64,000 bases of DNA from Aliiglaciecola sp. (GTDB lineage Bacteria; Pseudomonadota; Gammaproteobacteria; Enterobacterales; Alteromonadaceae): NCBI GenBank assembly GCA_028356795.1, contig JAOMVH010000003.1, positions 1-64,000 of the forward strand, read 5' to 3'. Every line of letters begins with the position of its first letter. The first letter of the stretch is position 1. Shown piece by piece: positions 19,316 to 28,818 of this stretch. Under the pieces are notes generated by a model. The model was given only the letters and a program-made list of their open reading frames with translations, was not told the DNA's origin and made no database searches. The position numbers and the translations under genes were made by a program.

Positions 19316-20482
19316 ATGCGAAAGATAGCAGTATTCACGGGGTCGAGAGCGGATTATGGGATCCTCTATTGGCTTTTGACAGAACTGATAGACATCGAGG
19401 GTGTCGAACTTCAACTTTATGTTGGCGGTAGCCATTTGTCTGATGAGTTTGGGCACACAATAACTCAAATTATGAATGACAAGTTTAAGGTTACGGAGAC
19501 ATTTAGCTATTTGCCATACGATGATTCAGCTATCGGCGTAGCCAAGTCAGCTGCTCGTACATTGGTTTGTGCTACCCAAGCCATAGTTAAAAATAAACCT
19601 GATCTAATGGTGGTGGTTGGGGACAGATACGAGACTTTTTCTGTTGCTCAAGCAGCTATGATGTCTCGGTTGCCTATTGCTCATATCCATGGCGGAGAGT
19701 TGACGATAGGGGCAATAGATGACGCTATTAGGCATGCAATAACAAAAATGTCACAACTTCATTTTGCCGCAACAGAAAAATATAGGCAGCGAATTATTCA
19801 ATTGGGAGAGCAGCCTAAGAACGTGTTTAGTTTTGGTGCTCCTGGTTTGGACAATATAGACAAGCTGAGATTGTTATCACTATCCGAGCTGTCAGAAACC
19901 TTAACTTTTGATTTAACGTCGCGCTATTTTGTAGTGACATTTCACCCAGAAACACTTTCTCTAAATGGTGGTTCGCGGACTCTGCAAAATCTATTCGATG
20001 CTTTGGATAGTTTTACGAATTATAAGCTTCTTATAACCTACCCAAATGCAGATGCCTGCGGCCGAAAATTAGTTGCAATGTGCCAGCAATACCAAGAAGC
20101 GCGGCCTGATCGAGTACTGCTTGTCAAATCGCTTGGTCAGTTGCGATATTTAAGCGGTATCAAGCATTGCTCTGCAGTGATTGGTAATTCTTCAAGCGGC
20201 TTAATTGAAGCGCCAAGCTTTCATGTCCCAACGGTAAATATCGGTGAGCGACAGCTCGGAAGAGACTGTGGCGCGTCAGTTTTAACCTGCAGTGGCTCTC
20301 TAAAGGATATTGAAAAAACAATTAATCGTGCCTGCAGTCCAGCGTTTGTGGAAAAATGTCAAAATGCTGAAAATCCATATGGTTGTGGTGCCGTTGCAAA
20401 AAAAATCGTCAATGAAATAGTGTCTTTTCCGTTAGAAAACCTGCTTAAAAAGCAATTTCATGATCTTAATACCGGCTTTTAA
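19316..20482 (+). CDS. NeuC/LegG-type hydrolysing UDP/GDP-GlcNAc 2-epimerase (copy 1)
   Basis: KIAVFTGSRADYGILYWLL, HIHGGELTIGAIDDAIRHAITKMS, GNSSSGLIEAPSF. Confidence 0.9.
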   Translation: MRKIAVFTGSRADYGILYWLLTELIDIEGVELQLYVGGSHLSDEFGHTITQIMNDKFKVTETFSYLPYDDSAIGVAKSAARTLVCATQAIVKNKPDLMVVVGDRYETFSVAQAAMMSRLPIAHIHGGELTIGAIDDAIRHAITKMSQLHFAATEKYRQRIIQLGEQPKNVFSFGAPGLDNIDKLRLLSLSELSETLTFDLTSRYFVVTFHPETLSLNGGSRTLQNLFDALDSFTNYKLLITYPNADACGRKLVAMCQQYQEARPDRVLLVKSLGQLRYLSGIKHCSAVIGNSSSGLIEAPSFHVPTVNIGERQLGRDCGASVLTCSGSLKDIEKTINRACSPAFVEKCQNAENPYGCGAVAKKIVNEIVSFPLENLLKKQFHDLNTGF

Positions 20483-20504
20483 GGCTTAGGTCGAAGGATA
20501 TTGG

Positions 20505-20531
20505 TAATGAAACTCTTTGGGAAGCCGATAA
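20505..20531 (+). promoter_or_regulatory. Candidate FliA (sigma-28) promoter TAAT-N15-GCCGATAA
   Basis: TAATGAAACTCTTTGGGAAGCCGATAA; perfect -10 octamer, exact N15 spacing; in 253-bp intergenic gap. Confidence 0.55.
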
Positions 20532-20759
20532 AAACTAAAGCTCTGTTATGATTAAATTTTAATTACATTATTTATGTTAGACGGTTTGTTGTTGATTTAA
20601 TAAGAGTTTTTTGAGTGGTAGTTATGCTGTAAGCTAGCTAGTACTTTGTTGCTTAGGAATTGTGGGCGGAAAAAGTCGAGACTTGGACAAGTCTTATTTT
20701 CTCCAATTGCAAATATCCCAATATGCTGATCATAATTGATCTCAAGGATAATTATAAAC

Positions 20760-21773
20760 GTGTCTGAATTGCGTGTATTGGTGTGTGGTGCCGGTTCTAT
20801 TGGACAAAGGCATATTAGCAACTTAATTAAACTTGACGTATCGGTAATAGCTTGGCGTGAGCGCAAGGACAAAATAGACGAATTGGCTGCTGCATTCAAA
20901 ATTTCAGTTTTTTCAGACTTAGATGAAGCTATTGAACTCTGCGATGCAGTGGTTGTGGCAACCGAAACCCATAAACATATTGATATCGCCCTAAGGGCCG
21001 CGCGCAGCAAGAAACATTTGTTCATTGAAAAGCCCGTTTCTCATACGCTCGATTATTTACAAAAATTGAACGCGATAGTAGAAGAGAACCGTTCGATCGT
21101 TGAAATTGGGAGTATGCTTCGAGCAAGCGAAACCCTTCAAGAGCTCAAAGCAATTACCGACAACCAAATCTATGGTGAAGTCTTAACATATCGAGCAGTT
21201 ATGGGGCAGCGCTTAGATACATGGCGACCCGATAGTGATTATAGAGACTCATATAGCGCTGATCGCGATAAAGGCGGTGGTGCATTGATGGACCTAATCC
21301 ATCAAATAGACCTCGTCCAATTTTTGTTTGGAAAAATTGATGTTGTTTATTGCTTTAATCAAACGGTCGGTGCACTGGAAATAAAAGCAGAAACTCTCTC
21401 CAGTCTGACGTTAGAAGGAGAACGTGGTCTTAGTGGGCAAGTACAGGTTGATATGATAAGCCCTGTTTATCGTGGAAGCATTGAAGTGGTTACAAGTGAT
21501 GCTTTGTTAGTTTGGAATATACAAACAAACGTCTTGCAGATTACTGAACAAAATGGCCAACAGAAGGTTATCTCACCAAGTGATAGTTTTGAGCGAAATA
21601 ACCTCTTTGAGAATCATATGGCGCACTTCTTATCTCGAGTCAAAAACAAAAATGTGCTAGCTCTTTCTAGTCTTAAGGATGGTGTCATGGCTCTTAACAC
21701 AGTGTTGACCGCATACAAATCTAGTGCATATGGCAGAAAACTGCCTGTGCAAAGTGTCCATTGGTTAAAATAA
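20760..21773 (+). CDS. Gfo/Idh/MocA-family oxidoreductase
   Basis: RVLVCGAGSIGQRHISNLIKL, LFIEKPVSHTLD; GTG start at 20760. Confidence 0.88.
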   Translation: MSELRVLVCGAGSIGQRHISNLIKLDVSVIAWRERKDKIDELAAAFKISVFSDLDEAIELCDAVVVATETHKHIDIALRAARSKKHLFIEKPVSHTLDYLQKLNAIVEENRSIVEIGSMLRASETLQELKAITDNQIYGEVLTYRAVMGQRLDTWRPDSDYRDSYSADRDKGGGALMDLIHQIDLVQFLFGKIDVVYCFNQTVGALEIKAETLSSLTLEGERGLSGQVQVDMISPVYRGSIEVVTSDALLVWNIQTNVLQITEQNGQQKVISPSDSFERNNLFENHMAHFLSRVKNKNVLALSSLKDGVMALNTVLTAYKSSAYGRKLPVQSVHWLK

Positions 21774-21798
21774 TAATAGTGATAAGGTGATATTCGAA

Positions 21799-23307
21799 AT
21801 GGTAGGTATTTGTGTGATCTCGGCAAGGGGTGGAAGCCAAGGTGTTCCGGGAAAAAATATTAAACGTGTTTTGGGCAAGCCCCTTATTGTTTGGTCAATT
21901 GAGCAAGCAATTGCTACACCAGAAATCAGTCGCGTTGTTGTTTCCACGGATTCCCCCGAGATTGCTAAAATTGCGAAATCTGCTGGAGCCGAGGTACCTT
22001 TTTTACGCCCTCAACATTTATCCAATAGTGAGGCTGGCAAGTTTCAGGTTTGGCAACATGCACTTGAGGCTTGCGAGAAAGAGTACAACGAAAAATATAA
22101 CTTTTTTGTCGATTTGGATTGCACTAATCCACTTCGAGATGTTGATGATATTAGTGCTGCAATTAGTCAATTTAAAGAGGCTCAAACGCGCAATATAGAT
22201 GCCGTTTTTTCTGTTTGTGAGGCCCGTAAGAACCCTTACTTTAATGTGTTAGAGAAAAGTGACGATGGAACACTAAAGATTTGTAAAAAAGGACAAGATG
22301 GTCAGTGGATTGTACGACGTCAAGATGCACCAGAGGTGCTTGAGCATGTTGCTAGTATTTACGTGTTGTCTCCAGAGTTTCTTAAAAGTAATGCCAAAAA
22401 CCTGTTGGAAGGCAAAACTGAGGGTTATTACATTGCCCCTGAAAAGACCTTCGATTTAGATTCTGAAGTTGATTTGGAATTGATTGAATTTTTTCTTCGT
22501 AAAAAACTACAAAAAAACCGTCAATCACTTTTGGATGTGGTTGGAAAGCGCGTAGTGTTGGTGGGTGCTACAGGTGTCTTAGGCTCTTATTATTCCCAAA
22601 TGCTAGTTGCTGAAGGTTGTATCCCTGTGTTGGTTGACAGACCTGGCAGCACGGTTATCACTTTAGGCGCAGAGTTAGGCGTTCAAGCATTTGAGATGGA
22701 TGTTACAAACGAGCAAGAGGTTATCACTGGGTTTGCCCAAATTCGTGAACAGTTTGGCGATATTGATGCAGTCATTAATAATGCGGCTGTTACAAGTGAA
22801 GGATTGGCCAGTGGCGGCGGGGACCCTTTTTCTCCTTTCGAAAAATCCTCATTAGATGTATGGCAAGCCGCTATTGATGTAAATTTGACTGGGACTTTCC
22901 TCGTTGCCCGTGAAGGAGGCCGACTCATGAAAGAAAATGGAGGCGGCAGCCTCATCAATGTATCGAGTATCTATGGTGTTGTAGGCCCAGATCATTCGAT
23001 CTACGATGATATGCCCTTCAAGTCTTTTGCTGGTTACTCTGCTTCAAAATCCGGAGTGATAGGTTTAACTCGTTGGCTCGCTAGCTGGTGGGGAAAAGAT
23101 AATTTGCGAGTTAATTGCGTATCGCCCGGCGGTGTATTCAATGATCATGCAGTTGAGTTTGAGCAAAGGTATGCTGCCAAGACTGCGATGGGGAGAATGG
23201 CAAACCCAGATGACATTGCAGGTATGGTTTTATACCTAATATCTGATGCTTCGAAATATTGCACAGGACAAAACTTTATCGTTGATGGAGGCTTCACGTG
23301 TCAGTAA
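21799..23307 (+). CDS. Bifunctional CMP-nonulosonate cytidylyltransferase (NeuA/LegF/PtmB-like) fused to SDR (PtmA-like)
   Basis: N-term VISARGGSQGVPGKNIKRVLGKPLIVWSI; C-term VVLVGATGVLGSYYSQ...YSASKSGVIGLTRWLA...VDGGF; one uninterrupted frame. Confidence 0.88.
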   Translation: MVGICVISARGGSQGVPGKNIKRVLGKPLIVWSIEQAIATPEISRVVVSTDSPEIAKIAKSAGAEVPFLRPQHLSNSEAGKFQVWQHALEACEKEYNEKYNFFVDLDCTNPLRDVDDISAAISQFKEAQTRNIDAVFSVCEARKNPYFNVLEKSDDGTLKICKKGQDGQWIVRRQDAPEVLEHVASIYVLSPEFLKSNAKNLLEGKTEGYYIAPEKTFDLDSEVDLELIEFFLRKKLQKNRQSLLDVVGKRVVLVGATGVLGSYYSQMLVAEGCIPVLVDRPGSTVITLGAELGVQAFEMDVTNEQEVITGFAQIREQFGDIDAVINNAAVTSEGLASGGGDPFSPFEKSSLDVWQAAIDVNLTGTFLVAREGGRLMKENGGGSLINVSSIYGVVGPDHSIYDDMPFKSFAGYSASKSGVIGLTRWLASWWGKDNLRVNCVSPGGVFNDHAVEFEQRYAAKTAMGRMANPDDIAGMVLYLISDASKYCTGQNFIVDGGFTCQ

Positions 23308-24203
23308 ATACAAACTTTCCTGCATGTAGGATTTGCAATCAAACAGAATGGGAACGGATTTATTCTGGTCCAGTTAGGGCCGGTTCGTTTGGTGATGAAA
23401 CTGAACCAACTGAAGTATGTTGCTGCAAAGGGTGTGGAATTTGGCAGCTTTCAGAAGATTGCACATTTAATGATGATACCTACGCATCAGAGCAATATCG
23501 TGAAGCTATGGGGCAAGGTACCGAAGTCGCAGACTTCTTCAAAGCCCACGATAGCTACCAACCTTACAATGTTAAAGGTGTTGGGAAACTTAATTATCGC
23601 GATGCTGTTGTTGCGGATGTTGGCTGTGGTGCTGGCAGTTTCCTTGACCACATTTCTGGTTTGGCTAAAAAAGTAATCGCTATAGAGCCAACACCTTTAT
23701 ACCATGATTCCTTGGAAGAACGGGGTTATCACGTTTACCCTTTTACGTCTGATGCGCTAAATGATGAAAGAAACCGAGTTGATATTGTTACTAGCTTTCA
23801 AGTAATCGAACACGTCAGCGATCCCGTTATCTTTTTAAAAGAGTTATCTGAATTATTAGTCGATGACGGGCGGATAGTTATTGCTACACCAAATCGAGGC
23901 GATATACTTTTAAAACTCATCACAGATGAGTTTATGCCATTTTATTTTAGGAGTGCGCATCGTTGGTACTTTGATAAAAGCTCGCTTACTAGGTGTGCTG
24001 AAAATGCAGGGTTAGTCGTAGAAAGCTGTGATTTTATTCATACTTTTGATATGTCTAATACGTTGTCTTGGCTAAAAGATAAAGCGCCCAAAGGTAACAA
24101 ACGCTTGGCAGGAATTCTTCCGCAAATGGATCAGTTGTGGACAAGCTTTTTGCAAGCAACAGAACAAGCCGACAACATTTATATAACACTGAAAAAGAAA
24201 TAG
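23298..24203 (+). CDS. Class I SAM methyltransferase with N-terminal Cys-rich segment
   Basis: CRICNQTEW...CCCKGCGIW; VADVGCGAGSFLDHI, VTSFQVIEHVSDP. Confidence 0.87.
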   Translation: MSVNTNFPACRICNQTEWERIYSGPVRAGSFGDETEPTEVCCCKGCGIWQLSEDCTFNDDTYASEQYREAMGQGTEVADFFKAHDSYQPYNVKGVGKLNYRDAVVADVGCGAGSFLDHISGLAKKVIAIEPTPLYHDSLEERGYHVYPFTSDALNDERNRVDIVTSFQVIEHVSDPVIFLKELSELLVDDGRIVIATPNRGDILLKLITDEFMPFYFRSAHRWYFDKSSLTRCAENAGLVVESCDFIHTFDMSNTLSWLKDKAPKGNKRLAGILPQMDQLWTSFLQATEQADNIYITLKKK

Positions 24204-24244
24204 ATTACAGAACAATGATCGAATCAATTGCAGTTAAAATGAAA

Positions 24245-24266
24245 CGCATAAAACAACCTTTATGCG
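24245..24266. other. Intergenic perfect hairpin (8-bp stem, 6-nt loop)
   Basis: CGCATAAA-ACAACC-TTTATGCG; no U-tract afterwards. Confidence 0.6.
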
Positions 24267-24296
24267 CCAACTAAAGAACAGAGGACATGAAATAGC

Positions 24297-25337
24297 GTGC
24301 CTGAAATAAATATAGCCGGTCGATTAATTGGTGGGGAGCATGCACCTCTTGTTATCGTGGAAATAGGTATCAATCACGAAGGGTCATTGGATCTCGCAAA
24401 GTCAATGGTAGACGAGGCTTGGCGTTCTGGCGCTGAAGTCATTAAACATCAAACCCATGTGGTAGAAGATGAAATGAGTCGGGCGGCCAAAAGTGTGGTT
24501 CCCGGAAATGCGTCCGACTCAATTTATGAGATTATGGAACGATGTGCACTTAATGAAGAGGACGAAACTGAACTCAAAGATTATGTCGAATCCAAAGGCA
24601 TGATATTTATCAGTACACCTTTTTCTCGCGCGGCAGCCAATCGGCTTGAAAGAATGAATGTAGAGGCTTACAAAATTGGTTCTGGCGAATGCAACAACTA
24701 CCCACTGATCGAACATATTGCGGCATTCGGTAAACCTATGATTGTCAGTACAGGCATGAACAGTCTTGAGTCTGTTGAAAAAACCGTGGCGATCCTTGAA
24801 AAATATAATATTGACTATGCATTGCTACATACAACTAATTTATACCCAACGCCAATGCACTTAGTTCGTCTAGGAGCTATGGTGCAGCTTAAAGAAGCGT
24901 TTCCTAATGCTGTCATTGGATTATCAGATCATACCACCTCAAATTTGGCATGTTTTGGCGCAGTTGCGCTGGGCGCGTCAATTTTAGAGCGGCATTTTAC
25001 GGATAAAATGGAAAGGCCTGGTCCAGATATTATTAATTCTATGGATCCTGTAGCCCTGAGGGATTTGATCTTCAGCGCTAAAAATTTGTGGATGATGCGA
25101 GGCGGCAACAAAGAAGCTGCAGCGGAAGAGCAAGTGACAATGGACTTTGCATTTGCCACAGTTGTGTCGATTGCACCCATTAAGAAAGGTGAAGTGCTGA
25201 CCAAAGAAAATATTTGGGTTAAACGGCCTGGAACCGGAGAGATACCTGCCGAGGAATACCAAAATTTATTGGGAAGAAGCGCTTTGTGTGATATTGGATT
25301 CGACGAACACCTTTGCTGGCAAAATGTGTCAAATTAA
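24297..25337 (+). CDS. NeuB/LegI-type nonulosonic acid synthase
   Basis: [39 protein letters not shown]-like C-term; GTG start. Confidence 0.92.
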   Translation: MPEINIAGRLIGGEHAPLVIVEIGINHEGSLDLAKSMVDEAWRSGAEVIKHQTHVVEDEMSRAAKSVVPGNASDSIYEIMERCALNEEDETELKDYVESKGMIFISTPFSRAAANRLERMNVEAYKIGSGECNNYPLIEHIAAFGKPMIVSTGMNSLESVEKTVAILEKYNIDYALLHTTNLYPTPMHLVRLGAMVQLKEAFPNAVIGLSDHTTSNLACFGAVALGASILERHFTDKMERPGPDIINSMDPVALRDLIFSAKNLWMMRGGNKEAAAEEQVTMDFAFATVVSIAPIKKGEVLTKENIWVKRPGTGEIPAEEYQNLLGRSALCDIGFDEHLCWQNVSN

Positions 25338-25396
25338 ATACATAAATATAGCGAAGGTTGCCAAATAATGTATTGGCCAAATGTGAAAATTATTTT

Positions 25397-26587
25397 ATGA
25401 ATACTGTTTTGAAGCTAATAGGCCGAGATTGTGAGTTGTTTGCAAATGACTTGCTACATTGTGAAAATCAAATAGCCGAAGAGGTTGCTTCAAGCACGTT
25501 TTTGGTTATTGGGGGAGCAGGGTCTATTGGTCAAGCCGTGGCAAAAGAGATCTTTAAACGCAGTCCTCAAAAATTGCATGTTGTCGATCTGAATGAAAAT
25601 GGGCTGGTGGAATTAGTTCGAGATATAAGAAGCGCTTACGGGTATATTTCTGGTGATTTTCAAACATTTGCTTTGGACATTGGTAGCCAAGAATATGATG
25701 CTTTTATCCGAAGTGATGGCCATTATGATTATGTCTTAAACCTCTCAGCTCTAAAACATGTAAGAAGCGAAAAAGACCCATTCACATTAATGAGAATGAT
25801 CGATGTCAACGTATTCAATACTGAAAAAACCATTCATCAAGCGATAGATAATGGTGCGAAGAAGTACTTTTGTGTATCAACGGATAAAGCGACCAACCCC
25901 GTCAATATGATGGGGGCATCGAAACGTATTATGGAAATGTTTTTAATGCGTCAAACATCCAATATTTCTATCTCAACCGCGCGGTTCGCAAATGTAGCGT
26001 TTTCAAACGGTTCACTTTTAGATGGTTTCAATCAGCGGATACAGAAACATCAACCGATAGTTGCTCCTAATGATGTCCGGCGTTATTTTTTAACCCCATC
26101 AGAGTCAGGTGAACTTTGTTTGATGTCATGCATTTTAGGCGAGAATAGAGACATATTCTTTCCTAAGTTGAGCGCTGAATTAAGTTTAATTACTTTTTCA
26201 GATATTGCGCTCAGGTACCTTCAGGAATTGGGGTATGAGCCCCACTTGTGTGAAAGCGAAGATGAGGCAAGGCGTCTTGCTAATGCATTACCAGCACAAG
26301 GAAAATGGCCATGTTTGTTTTCCAAAAGTGATACCACAGGTGAGAAAGACTTTGAGGAGTTTTTTACCGACAAAGAAGTTCTCGATATGCAGCGTTTCAG
26401 CAACTTAGGTGTCATCAAAAATCCAGATAGCTATGACAAACAAAAAGTGTCTTATTTTGAAGCTGAGATAAAGAGATTGAAAGCCCAAGGTGTTTGGACT
26501 AAAAAAGAATTGGTCGATTTATTTTTTGAGATGATACCTGATTTTGGGCATCAAGAACTTGGCAAGTATTTAGATAGCAAAATGTAG
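25397..26587 (+). CDS. FlaA1/CapD-like NDP-sugar 4,6-dehydratase
   Basis: FLVIGGAGSIGQAVAKEIFKRSP, LSALKHVRSEKDPF, VSTDKATNPVNMMGASKR; ATG at 25397 preferred over TTG 25358. Confidence 0.83.
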   Translation: MNTVLKLIGRDCELFANDLLHCENQIAEEVASSTFLVIGGAGSIGQAVAKEIFKRSPQKLHVVDLNENGLVELVRDIRSAYGYISGDFQTFALDIGSQEYDAFIRSDGHYDYVLNLSALKHVRSEKDPFTLMRMIDVNVFNTEKTIHQAIDNGAKKYFCVSTDKATNPVNMMGASKRIMEMFLMRQTSNISISTARFANVAFSNGSLLDGFNQRIQKHQPIVAPNDVRRYFLTPSESGELCLMSCILGENRDIFFPKLSAELSLITFSDIALRYLQELGYEPHLCESEDEARRLANALPAQGKWPCLFSKSDTTGEKDFEEFFTDKEVLDMQRFSNLGVIKNPDSYDKQKVSYFEAEIKRLKAQGVWTKKELVDLFFEMIPDFGHQELGKYLDSKM

Positions 26588-26638
26588 TTTTGCTAAGAGC
26601 CAACATTATCAACATATCCTTGATAAAAGTGAGAGTAT

Positions 26639-27460
26639 ATGCGCAGAATAATTATCATTGGTGCTAGTGGGTTTGTTGGGCAGGCACTTTTAGCTGCACT
26701 CAGTAAAAGTCAATTCGACGTTGTTGGTGTCTCTCGTACACACAAAAAAGGGCTGGCAAAGGTTGATTCATACGATGATTGTCCTGCCGGAGATTTACTT
26801 GTTCATTTAGCCGAAGAGTCTGATATTCATCAAGCTAATCTATTAGGTGATTCATATTTAAATAAATCTCATCAGATTACTCAAAGACTTTGTGACAAGT
26901 TTAAAGGAAACGTTATTTATTGCTCTTCAGCTGCGGTATATGGTGATAAAAACCATCAAGCCAGCAAAGAAAGCGACGTAGTAAAAGGCGCAAATATCTA
27001 TAGCCAACTCAAACTCTTAAACGAGCAAACCGTCTTAGAGCGCGGTGGTTGTGTTTTGCGGTTGTCAAACCTCTATGGCGAGGGCATGTCTCCCAACAAT
27101 GTTCTTTCTGATATTTTGAGTCAAGTTGGTCAGGTTGGACCTTTACGCCTTAGAAGTACCGACCCCATAAGAGATTTTCTCTACATTGATGACTTGGTCA
27201 GGTTGATATCAATAATCGCTGAGCGGTTTCAATCTGGTGTGTATAATGTGGGGGCTGGCGAAGGAATATCGATAAGAGCGTTAGCCGAAACCGTATTATC
27301 TGTTTACGGTGAAGCTAATAGAGAGATTGAATCAATGAATACGGGAAGCCAAGAATCTGTCAACTTTTTAGATACGTCTAAAGTCCTAGAAATGTTTGAT
27401 TGGAAGCCTAAACATTCATTGAAAGACAATCTAAATATTCTTAAACAAGGTAGTATCTGA
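26639..27460 (+). CDS. NAD-dependent epimerase/dehydratase (extended SDR)
   Basis: RIIIIGASGFVGQALLAAL, IYCSSAAVYGDKNHQ, RDFLYIDDLVRL. Confidence 0.87.
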   Translation: MRRIIIIGASGFVGQALLAALSKSQFDVVGVSRTHKKGLAKVDSYDDCPAGDLLVHLAEESDIHQANLLGDSYLNKSHQITQRLCDKFKGNVIYCSSAAVYGDKNHQASKESDVVKGANIYSQLKLLNEQTVLERGGCVLRLSNLYGEGMSPNNVLSDILSQVGQVGPLRLRSTDPIRDFLYIDDLVRLISIIAERFQSGVYNVGAGEGISIRALAETVLSVYGEANREIESMNTGSQESVNFLDTSKVLEMFDWKPKHSLKDNLNILKQGSI

Positions 27461-27471
27461 GGGTTTTTTTG

Positions 27472-28686
27472 ATGCGTAAGGTCGCAGTTTTCACCGGGAA
27501 TAGAGCTGAGTACGGGCTGCAATTCCCAATATTAAAAGCGATTGATAAACACCCAGATTTGGATTACCAATTGATCGTTTCAGGGGCACATTTAGATCTG
27601 CAATTTGGAAGTACTCTCGATGAAATAAAGCGTGATGGCTTTCAGATAAGCGCCGAAGTTAAATTAGATTATAACGAGGACAACAATTCCTCTACAGCAC
27701 AAGCAGTTGGCGTTGGAGTGTTAGCAATGATTGACGCCCTTGAACGCTTGAAACCTGATATTTTGATTGTCTATGCTGATCGCTTCGAAGGCTTCGCTGC
27801 AGTTATTGCTGCAACTCAAATGAATATACCTACAGCGCACATTGAAGGTGGCGACTTAACTGAAGGTGGCGCTCTTGATGATTCAGTACGGCACGCCATG
27901 AGCAAACTTTCCCATTTACATTTCACTACAAATGAGCAAGCCTCAAACCGCTTACTTGCCATGGGAGAGGAGTCTTGGCGGGTGAAAACGGTTGGTCTTC
28001 CTTCTTTAGACATGATTTCTAATGAGGATATTGCGGATCAGCAATCAGTGGCTGATGCACTGAACATTGATCTAGCTAGACCCGTCGTTTTGTTTACACA
28101 ACACTCGGTCACAATTGAGTTTAAAGATGCCAGCAAACAAATTAAACCCTCAATTACGGCACTTAAAAGACTTGCTGAAGAGGGGGTTCAGGTTATTGTT
28201 ACCTACCCAAACAATGATGCTGGTGGCAAGTCGATTATTAAAGAAATAGAGGCGTTAGATAAACAGTCTTTGCAAAACATCCAAGTACATCGTTCCCTTG
28301 GCAGATACCTTTATCATAGTGTTCTGGGTCTAGCGAAAAACCCGGATGTTAATATAGTATGTGTTGGTAACTCCTCGTCTGGATTAAAAGAGACGCCCAT
28401 TTTTGGATGTCCAACGGTTAATGTTGGTACTCGACAAAATGGCAGGCTTAGAGGAAATAATGTTATTGATGCAAGTTACAGCGACACCGAAATATACACT
28501 GCAATTCAAAAAGCATTGAGTGATGAAGACTTTCGCCATCGTTGTCGCAATACGTCGAATCCTTATTTTATAGGAAAGGCAGGAGAGGCGGTTGCTGATG
28601 TATTAGCTAAGGTTCCGCTAGGAAAGGAAATACTCCGCAAGGGGATGACCTTAAGCGGTGAATCAAATGATGGTTGGTATCGATAA
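27472..28686 (+). CDS. NeuC/LegG-type hydrolysing 2-epimerase (copy 2)
   Basis: KVAVFTGNRAEYGLQFPIL, HIEGGDLTEGGALDDSVRHAMSKLSHLHF, GNSSSGLKETPIFG. Confidence 0.9.
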   Translation: MRKVAVFTGNRAEYGLQFPILKAIDKHPDLDYQLIVSGAHLDLQFGSTLDEIKRDGFQISAEVKLDYNEDNNSSTAQAVGVGVLAMIDALERLKPDILIVYADRFEGFAAVIAATQMNIPTAHIEGGDLTEGGALDDSVRHAMSKLSHLHFTTNEQASNRLLAMGEESWRVKTVGLPSLDMISNEDIADQQSVADALNIDLARPVVLFTQHSVTIEFKDASKQIKPSITALKRLAEEGVQVIVTYPNNDAGGKSIIKEIEALDKQSLQNIQVHRSLGRYLYHSVLGLAKNPDVNIVCVGNSSSGLKETPIFGCPTVNVGTRQNGRLRGNNVIDASYSDTEIYTAIQKALSDEDFRHRCRNTSNPYFIGKAGEAVADVLAKVPLGKEILRKGMTLSGESNDGWYR

Positions 28687-28742
28687 GCGTTGGCACAAAG
28701 CGCCTTACTTATAGTTAATCATTCGTGTGTAAACAAACCAAT

Positions 28743-28769
28743 TAAATTTAAATTTAATATGGCCGATAC
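28743..28769 (+). promoter_or_regulatory. Candidate FliA (sigma-28) promoter TAAA-N15-GCCGATAC
   Basis: TAAATTTAAATTTAATATGGCCGATAC; perfect TAAA, 7/8 -10, exact N15; 50 bp upstream of ptmE-like ORF. Confidence 0.65.
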
Positions 28770-28818
28770 CAAATATAAATGATCAACATATTTTTCACCT
28801 AGATTTGCAGATAATATT

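Noticed and set aside
20508-20552. Mini-ORF MKLFGKPIKTKALL as the start of a truncated gene
   Set aside because: Only 14 codons; the segment is better explained by the overlapping sigma-28-like promoter.
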